From the NCBI RefSeq assembly GCF_009711095.1, contig NZ_WMJZ01000016.1, forward strand, positions 48,479 through 112,478: DNA of 64,000 nucleotides, given 5' to 3'. The notes beneath the pieces were generated by a model, which did not search any database, was not told the DNA's origin, and saw only the letters and a list, made by a program, of their open reading frames with translations. Both the position numbers and the translations under genes were made by a program. Source of the stretch: Intestinirhabdus alba (GTDB lineage Bacteria; Pseudomonadota; Gammaproteobacteria; Enterobacterales; Enterobacteriaceae). Of the stretch, positions 58,759-64,000 are shown piece after piece (position 1 is the first letter of the stretch; every line of letters starts with the position of its first letter).

Positions 58759-59307
58759 TTACTGATAATGCAATGTATAATTTGTCGCTGCGGTAAATGC
58801 GCCGGTGGTGGCGGTGCCGTTGGCAATAGCATCCGGCTCTGCCTCCACAAACGCCTGAAAATCCAGCTGCATGGTGGTGCTGCTGATCGTTGTCGGCCGG
58901 GTGGCAACTCCCAGCTTCACGGGCGTATCGTCAGCTTCCAGCAGACCGATCCCTATGCCACTCGCGTTTCCAGGCATTTTGGCGACGATGGCCAGGCGAT
59001 CGGCCATTTGCGCATTCTGCACCCCGTCAAACGTCACGGTGACGGAATCAAACACGTCTGGCGAGCAGTCCACCAGCTTGATGCTGAAAGGAATTGGCGT
59101 CGTTTTTCCGCTGGCGAACAGTGACTGAATCGATATCTCGCCAAAATCCACCGGCACCCGTTCAGACTCCGGCGCTATGCTGCACGGATACGCCACCACC
59201 ACACCCTTAAAGGTAAGGTCGCCGCCGCTCAGCTCCCCTGCCGCCAGAGCAGGCTGCGGGATCAGGAATGCCAGCGCAAGGAGCATCATTGCCCTCGTTC
59301 GGTTCAT
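58759..59307 (-). CDS. Minor fimbrial subunit, cluster 2
   Basis: A 182-residue pilin-family protein. The signal peptide ends PALAAGEL (about 24). The first Cys lies in VVAYPCSIAPESERVPVDFG and the second in LVDCSPDVFDSVTVTF; the C-terminus NYTLHYQ is the usual last strand. It is encoded 9 bp after the adhesin-like gene. Its role is probably as a tip adaptor or minor pilin. Confidence 0.88.
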   Translation of the reverse strand: MNRTRAMMLLALAFLIPQPALAAGELSGGDLTFKGVVVAYPCSIAPESERVPVDFGEISIQSLFASGKTTPIPFSIKLVDCSPDVFDSVTVTFDGVQNAQMADRLAIVAKMPGNASGIGIGLLEADDTPVKLGVATRPTTISSTTMQLDFQAFVEAEPDAIANGTATTGAFTAATNYTLHYQ

Positions 59308-59316
59308 ATATCCTCC

Positions 59317-60369
59317 TTACTGGAATTCGGCCACCACCGTGGCGGAAGCGCGAAATTCCCCTGCCGGAATAACGGACGTCGCGCTTTTTGCTATCGGCGC
59401 GGCGATCAGATTCCAGTCCCCTTCGTTATTGGCAAATCCGGGAACGTTATAAAAAACGTTCGGCGTGACCGGCCCGGCGCTGTCCTTCAGGGCAATGCCC
59501 AACTCTGAACGATCTACCGAACCGGTGGTGCTCAGATATTTGCCATCGTCAAAGGCCGGATTCGCCTGCTGGATACCCAGCTTGATATTAAGCGCCCCCT
59601 GGGAGAAGCTTCCGCCCTCGCACTTCACGTGAATCGGTACGCTTTTGCTGAAGTTAATCCCGTTAAGCTTGCTGCCGCTGCCCGGAATAGTGCCGAAGTC
59701 GACGACGATCGGCGTTCCCTGGTTCACAACGCATTTATCCGGAACGGTAATCACGCCGGAGGCAATCGTGACCCGGGAGAGCGCCGTTTGCCCCATCGCG
59801 CCCGGCCCCAGACGGCCGAAAAGCCGGGCAATCTCCGTGCCCTGTAAATTCACGCCATTGATGATGGGTTTGGTAATCATAAAGGTCACCTTCCCCTTCG
59901 CGCCGGAGGCAAACTGGTTATCCAGCACCGTGCTGGGCGGGGTGCAGTAGTTCTGATTGGCCTTATTGGAGACAGCTTCAAACGGCACCGTTCTGTACTC
60001 CCGCAGGTAGCCGCCGATATAGATCTCGATTTTGACGTCCATGTAGTCGTTCAGCCGCAGATAGCCGGGGCTGTTTCCGGACTGGGTCAGCGTCGCCTGC
60101 GACGAAAAGTAGACCGGCTGGGCGCTCATCGGCTGGGCGCAGTACGCCCGACCGGGAAAATGGCTGGAAAGGTCAAACTCATCGGTAATCAGCGTGCCCG
60201 CCTGGTTAGAGGTAATATCCTGGTTGCTCAGCGTCACCAGATAATCATAGGTTCCGTTAACCGGAACAATTTCGCCATCGACAGTCGACCACGCCACACC
60301 GGGCAGCAGCAGCGCGCCAATCGTCCAGCACAGACGCTTTCGCCAGGTAAACCATCCTGTTAAACGCAT
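59317..60369 (-). CDS. Fimbrial adhesin-like two-domain subunit, cluster 2
   Basis: A 350-residue protein. A signal peptide of about 28 residues ends GVAWS. The N-terminal lectin-like part (about 30-195) contains VPVNGTYDYLVTLSNQDITS and a Cys pair (AYCAQP, NYCTPP). The C-terminal pilin domain starts near VTVPDKCVVNQGTPIVVDFG and ends ASATVVAEFQ. Two-domain structure and operon position mark it as the tip adhesin. The ribosome-binding site AAGGAGG is strong. The ligand is unknown. Confidence 0.85.
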   Translation of the reverse strand: MRLTGWFTWRKRLCWTIGALLLPGVAWSTVDGEIVPVNGTYDYLVTLSNQDITSNQAGTLITDEFDLSSHFPGRAYCAQPMSAQPVYFSSQATLTQSGNSPGYLRLNDYMDVKIEIYIGGYLREYRTVPFEAVSNKANQNYCTPPSTVLDNQFASGAKGKVTFMITKPIINGVNLQGTEIARLFGRLGPGAMGQTALSRVTIASGVITVPDKCVVNQGTPIVVDFGTIPGSGSKLNGINFSKSVPIHVKCEGGSFSQGALNIKLGIQQANPAFDDGKYLSTTGSVDRSELGIALKDSAGPVTPNVFYNVPGFANNEGDWNLIAAPIAKSATSVIPAGEFRASATVVAEFQ

Positions 60370-60476
60370 CGCAGGTCCTCCCTTTTTAAACCTATCCGAC
60401 CATCACTCTTACCCGCGCCCGCCGTCTGCGGGCCTGGTATCCAGACCGCGGACAAGAGGGGTCCGGCACCTTGTCA

Positions 60477-61220
60477 TTAACCCTGCTGCGCAGGCGGCAG
60501 CGCCTTACAGGTATTTCCTTCGCAGCGGTATTTCAGCTCCGGATGACCACCGTAGTCGTTCACGTACATCATGGAGAACTGGCTCACTCCCGCCTCGGTT
60601 ATCGCAAACTGCAGGCTGGACTTCGGCGCAATCATGATCCCTGGAAAGCGGGTAATTTTTTGCCCCGACGCATTTGTCAGGCCAATGATGGTGACGTAGT
60701 AAGGCGTCGGATTCTGCGCCGTCATCTGCGTACCGCTCTTTTGAAACACCACCTGGTTTTGCCAGATTTCGCTTTTCGTTTTCGGGATCACCGCCGCCGG
60801 CCGGTAGAACAGCTTGATGCGCGATTGCATCGCCAGCTGCAGCACGTTCGGCTTATCCGGCTTCGGCGGGATCTCCCTGACGTTCAGATAAAACAGGCTT
60901 TCCCGGTCGGTGGGCAGCTTATCTATGCCGTCGGTTTTCGTGACGCGGGCAATCCCCTTCTGTCCACCATTGATGCGCTGAAGCGGAGGCAGCACAACCA
61001 GTGGCGAGGTGATTTTGTTGCCCTTTTCATCCTCCACCCACGACTGCGCAAGAAAGGGAATATCCGGACTGGTGTTCGACAAGTTTGCGCTTGCCGAGGT
61101 ATCTTTTTCGGTAAGAATGACGCGGGTGCGATCCAGTGAAACGCCCGCCTGCGCGCCGCTGCCTAATGCCCATAAGGCAGCGGCCGCGATCCAGTATCCG
61201 TAATGTTTTTTCATGCTCAT
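60477..61220 (-). CDS. Periplasmic fimbrial chaperone, cluster 2
   Basis: A 247-residue PapD-like chaperone. The signal peptide ends GSGAQA (about 23), followed by GVSLDRTRVILTEKD. The subunit-binding strand has SLFYLNVREIPPKPDKPNVL, then QSRIKLFYRPAAV, and the second domain has NPTPYYVTIIGL. A C-terminal Cys pair YRCEGNTC is seen. I chose ATG 61220 with AAAAGG six bases upstream; the frame extends ten codons more without support. It lies 46 bp after the usher gene. Confidence 0.94.
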   Translation of the reverse strand: MSMKKHYGYWIAAAALWALGSGAQAGVSLDRTRVILTEKDTSASANLSNTSPDIPFLAQSWVEDEKGNKITSPLVVLPPLQRINGGQKGIARVTKTDGIDKLPTDRESLFYLNVREIPPKPDKPNVLQLAMQSRIKLFYRPAAVIPKTKSEIWQNQVVFQKSGTQMTAQNPTPYYVTIIGLTNASGQKITRFPGIMIAPKSSLQFAITEAGVSQFSMMYVNDYGGHPELKYRCEGNTCKALPPAQQG

Positions 61221-61266
61221 TTTTGGCCTTTTATTACAGGGTAATATCACGCTTTACCGACAACGT

Positions 61267-63741
61267 TCAGCGACAGGGAAGCAGCGCGGTCCCGCTCTGC
61301 TCCGTTGTCCCGGAAGGTATCGAAATCTGACACTGCTGCTTGCCGCCCCACATTACGTTTAGCGTTTCACCAGGGTTAACCCCGGCCAGCCACGCCTTAC
61401 CATCTTCCAGCACCATCGCTACGCTGACGCCGTCGGCGTTCAGCACCTCTGCCCCAAACGGCGGCTCGCTGTTATCCGCCAGGCGCAGCGTTCCCATCAG
61501 CTTCAGCCCTTTCGCCATGCCAAAGGCCTGGTAGCCAATGGCACCTTCAGTCAGGGTGGTGGTATTGATGGCTTTCGCCGGTTCGATATCGCTGTCCATA
61601 GCGTCAACGTCAATGCGCGTGTCAAAGCTGTAGTAGCTCACCACGTCCGGCACGACGGCGATGCCGAAAAGATTGGTCTTCGCCGTCTGCCCGTTCAGCG
61701 GTACGCCGCTGATGCCGTTGGTATCAACCATCATGCGCGCGGTGTTTAACGTCGCGCCGCTGTTATGTAGCGCCGCGCCGTGGCGGGTGGCGGTAAAGCC
61801 GCCGCGCAGGGTGGTGCTCAGCGCCAGATAGCGATGCTGCTGATAGCTGGCGGTGGTATTGATCTCAGCCAGCTGCGAACGATGCTGATAATAGCCGTCA
61901 ACGCTGGCGTCGCCGTCCCGACTGGCCCCGGCGCGAATACGCCACAGATTGTTGTAATCGCTGTTGTCGGTGTAGGACAGCATCGGGCTGGTTTTCCCGT
62001 TGTTGGTCTGGGTATCAAGCCCCGCCCAGCGGTTATCGCCGATCGGCACCGAAATGGAGAAAGAGATGGAGTCATCTTTCTTGCCTTCATAATCCGTCCG
62101 CCAGGCCGACAGGCTGGTGCTGATACCGCTAATATCGCCGATACGGAAGGTGCGCCCGATGGACGCGCCGTAGCGATCCTGGCTATGCCTGTTCCAGTAG
62201 TTCTGATGGGTATAGGACAAAAACAGCGTCGTGGCTTTCCCGGCTTCGTCAGCCCAGAAGGTCTTATTGGCGGTAATGGTGTACAGCTCTTTTTCCCGCC
62301 CGGTGTTTTTATAGTCGTGATAGCGCTCGTTAAGATACTGCGCCATCGAGCGGAACTCTTTCTGCGAAAAACGATAGCCCGCGAAGGTAATCGAGCTGTG
62401 GTACTCGTCAAAGGTCTTGGCGTAGCTCAGCTTATAGGAGGTGCCCTTCAGGCGATCGCCATCGGGCTTCCGGCTCCAGGACTCGGTGGCATCCACGGAA
62501 AGCGCCCCCAGCAGGCTCAGGTCGCGCCCGATACCCGCCGAGGCGGCGGTATACTCTTCGCCCGCCGACTGCAGGCCGCCGTAAAGCGACCAGGCATTGC
62601 TGATCCCCCACGAGAAATCGCCGGACAGGAAGAACGGCCCCTGAACCTTGTGGTTAATGCGCGAGGGCGCACCGCCTGCGAGGTTATAGCGCACATAGCC
62701 CGGCCGGGTGAGGTAGGGAATGTTGGCCGTGTTAACCTGGAAAGTGGAAACCGAACCATCCTGCTCCTCTACGCGCACGTCCAGCGTACCGCGCACCGAG
62801 TTGCGCAGGTCCTGAATATTGAACGGTCCCGCCGGGACGGTGGTTTCATAGACGATTCGCCCACTCTGGCTGACGGTAACCTTCGCGCTGGTGCGGGCGA
62901 TACCGCGGATCTCCGGAGCGTAACCCTGCAGGGCCGGCGGCAGCATCCGCTCATCGCTGGAGAGGTTCATCCCGGTAAAGCGCACGGTGTCAAACACCTC
63001 TGAATCCAGATAGATTTCACCCAGCGTTAGCTTCGCCGCCATCATCGGCAGCGGGCGATAGGCGTAAATCTGGTTCCAGTCGAAGTCGTACCGATGGTCG
63101 CTGCTGTAATAGCTGGTCTGATACTCACCGCGCAGACGCCAGGCACCGAGGTTGAACCCCGCCTGGCCGTAGCCTGACAGCGAATGATAGTCGTCGCTGT
63201 CGTCCAGCTGGCGGGTCACCTGCCCGTTGAGGCTGTAATCGAAGATAAAGCCCGCGACCCCGGCATCCCAGCGTTCAGGCGGCGTCCAGCTGGGATCGTT
63301 ATATTTCATCCACGCCTGCGGCACGACGATATCGAGCACGCCCGCGTAGTTGGTTAATTTCGCGCCGGGCAAACTTTCCAGGGAGTAACAGTTCTCGTAG
63401 ACCTGCTTCACCATCAGCCGGGCCTCTTCCTTCAGGGCCAGCTTCTCCAGCAGATCGCCGGGAATACAGGGCAGAGAACGCTTGCCATCCGGAGCCGCAA
63501 CGTAGCTAATCTTTTGCTGGCTGACGTCCTGGCCGTTGATGCGAATATCCAACAGATAGTCGCCGGGAGTGATATAGTTTTCCGTTGAAAAGCGAGACAA
63601 GTCGATGCGGGTTCGATCCGTCGCATCCAGTACATCGGTATTAAATTCAACGTTATCTTCTGCGCAGACAGATCCGACATAGCAGATGCTTATTATCTGT
63701 AAGGCTGCTATCGTCATCTTTGTTTTCAACATTACCGACAT
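61267..63741 (-). CDS. Fimbrial outer-membrane usher, cluster 2
   Basis: An 824-residue usher. The signal peptide ends GSVCAED (about 27). The N-terminal domain has VEFNTDVLDATDRTRIDLSR and the Cys pair LPCIPG..NCYSLE. The barrel and plug contain YETTVPAGPFNIQDLRNSVR and LDVRVEEQDGS. The C-terminal domains end CQISIPSGTTEQSGTALLPC. All usher hallmarks are intact. Order in the operon is pilin, usher, chaperone, adhesin, minor pilin. Confidence 0.96.
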   Translation of the reverse strand: MSVMLKTKMTIAALQIISICYVGSVCAEDNVEFNTDVLDATDRTRIDLSRFSTENYITPGDYLLDIRINGQDVSQQKISYVAAPDGKRSLPCIPGDLLEKLALKEEARLMVKQVYENCYSLESLPGAKLTNYAGVLDIVVPQAWMKYNDPSWTPPERWDAGVAGFIFDYSLNGQVTRQLDDSDDYHSLSGYGQAGFNLGAWRLRGEYQTSYYSSDHRYDFDWNQIYAYRPLPMMAAKLTLGEIYLDSEVFDTVRFTGMNLSSDERMLPPALQGYAPEIRGIARTSAKVTVSQSGRIVYETTVPAGPFNIQDLRNSVRGTLDVRVEEQDGSVSTFQVNTANIPYLTRPGYVRYNLAGGAPSRINHKVQGPFFLSGDFSWGISNAWSLYGGLQSAGEEYTAASAGIGRDLSLLGALSVDATESWSRKPDGDRLKGTSYKLSYAKTFDEYHSSITFAGYRFSQKEFRSMAQYLNERYHDYKNTGREKELYTITANKTFWADEAGKATTLFLSYTHQNYWNRHSQDRYGASIGRTFRIGDISGISTSLSAWRTDYEGKKDDSISFSISVPIGDNRWAGLDTQTNNGKTSPMLSYTDNSDYNNLWRIRAGASRDGDASVDGYYQHRSQLAEINTTASYQQHRYLALSTTLRGGFTATRHGAALHNSGATLNTARMMVDTNGISGVPLNGQTAKTNLFGIAVVPDVVSYYSFDTRIDVDAMDSDIEPAKAINTTTLTEGAIGYQAFGMAKGLKLMGTLRLADNSEPPFGAEVLNADGVSVAMVLEDGKAWLAGVNPGETLNVMWGGKQQCQISIPSGTTEQSGTALLPCR

Positions 63742-63796
63742 GATTTTTCGTCCCGAATAAATCTATTAAAATCGCTAAGCTTTTCGTCTTTATTTT

Positions 63797-64000
63797 TTAG
63801 TTGTAATCCATGAAAAATTGGGCGTTGGCGTAGAAGCTACCGGCTTTAATATCTTGCTCAATAGGCACCAAAGTGGCAGAAAATTGCAGAATGTTGTTCT
63901 TATCGCTTAATTCATATTCAGCGGAGGGCTTGCCCAACGATAAAACAGAGCCATTGCGATCGCGCAAGCGAATACCAAAACCGCTGGCCTCACCGACCGG
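63797..64000 (-). CDS. Major fimbrial subunit, cluster 2 (partial, C-terminal part)
   Basis: The last 67 codons of a minus-strand gene enter from the right edge. The sequence reads SGFGIRLRDRNGSVLSLGKP, ILQFSATLVPIEQDIKAGSF and YANAQFFMDYN, the normal end of a type 1-like pilin. It lies 55 bp before the usher gene and is probably the first, major subunit gene of the operon. The N-terminus and promoter are outside the window. Confidence 0.9.
   Translation of the reverse strand, partial: PVGEASGFGIRLRDRNGSVLSLGKPSAEYELSDKNNILQFSATLVPIEQDIKAGSFYANAQFFMDYN

Overview
The window is chromosomal DNA of a member of the Enterobacteriaceae. From about 1 to 31.7 kb the gene order is that of the E. coli 94-minute region: glyV/X-type tRNA-Gly genes, orn, rsgA, psd, mscM, epmA, frdABCD, blc, gdx, ecnB, efp, epmB, yjeJ, yjeI, groEL-groES, yjeH, fxsA, aspA, dcuA, cutA, dsbD, yjdC and a tRNA-Phe. 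Protein lengths and motifs match those families closely. Differences from E. coli are an ArtJ-like binding protein beside orn, no yjeM/yjeN, no ampC after frdD, a LuxR-type gene between gdx and ecnB, and no ecnA. Genus cannot be fixed from the sequence alone.

The backbone is studded with ERIC elements (127-bp palindromic repeats). Some are enlarged by extra hairpins. All three players of EF-P beta-lysylation (epmA, efp, epmB) lie within 9 kb. Several regulatory sites are readable: a guanidine-II riboswitch before gdx, a sigma-32 promoter before groES, a CRP-type aspA promoter, an FNR-like frd promoter, and stringent-type tRNA promoters.

At the tRNA-Phe gene a 2.2-kb scar of a genomic island remains. 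A 16-bp direct repeat of the tRNA 3' end bounds it. Inside are a truncated P4-type integrase joined to the tail of an AbiEii-like gene, and an intact GNAT/DUF1778 (TacT/TacA-like) toxin-antitoxin pair. The original tRNA terminator now follows the distal repeat.

From 34 kb onward the window is accessory DNA where E. coli has the cad genes. It holds a first chaperone-usher fimbrial operon (35.0-39.6 kb), a quinone reductase with a divergent TetR regulator, and a group of regulators (FaeA-like, a MarT/CadC-like membrane regulator with a FidL-like partner, and an HD-domain protein). Next comes a 12-kb minus-strand cluster (45.7-57.8 kb), followed by a LuxR-type regulator and a second fimbrial operon that runs off the right edge.

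The 45.7-57.8 kb cluster is the most interesting part. It begins with a 65-residue peptide carrying a double-glycine leader and five cysteines. Then follow a membrane-anchored DsbA-like oxidoreductase, an LpxL-like acyltransferase, a C39-peptidase ABC transporter, a MacA-MacB-outer-membrane-factor exporter, and a four-gene fatty-acid-type module (ketosynthase, MaoC dehydratase, ACP, ketoreductase). The genes from the oxidoreductase onward are tightly coupled. I infer a secretion and maturation system for a disulfide-containing, possibly acylated peptide. The acyl part and any biological activity are hypotheses.
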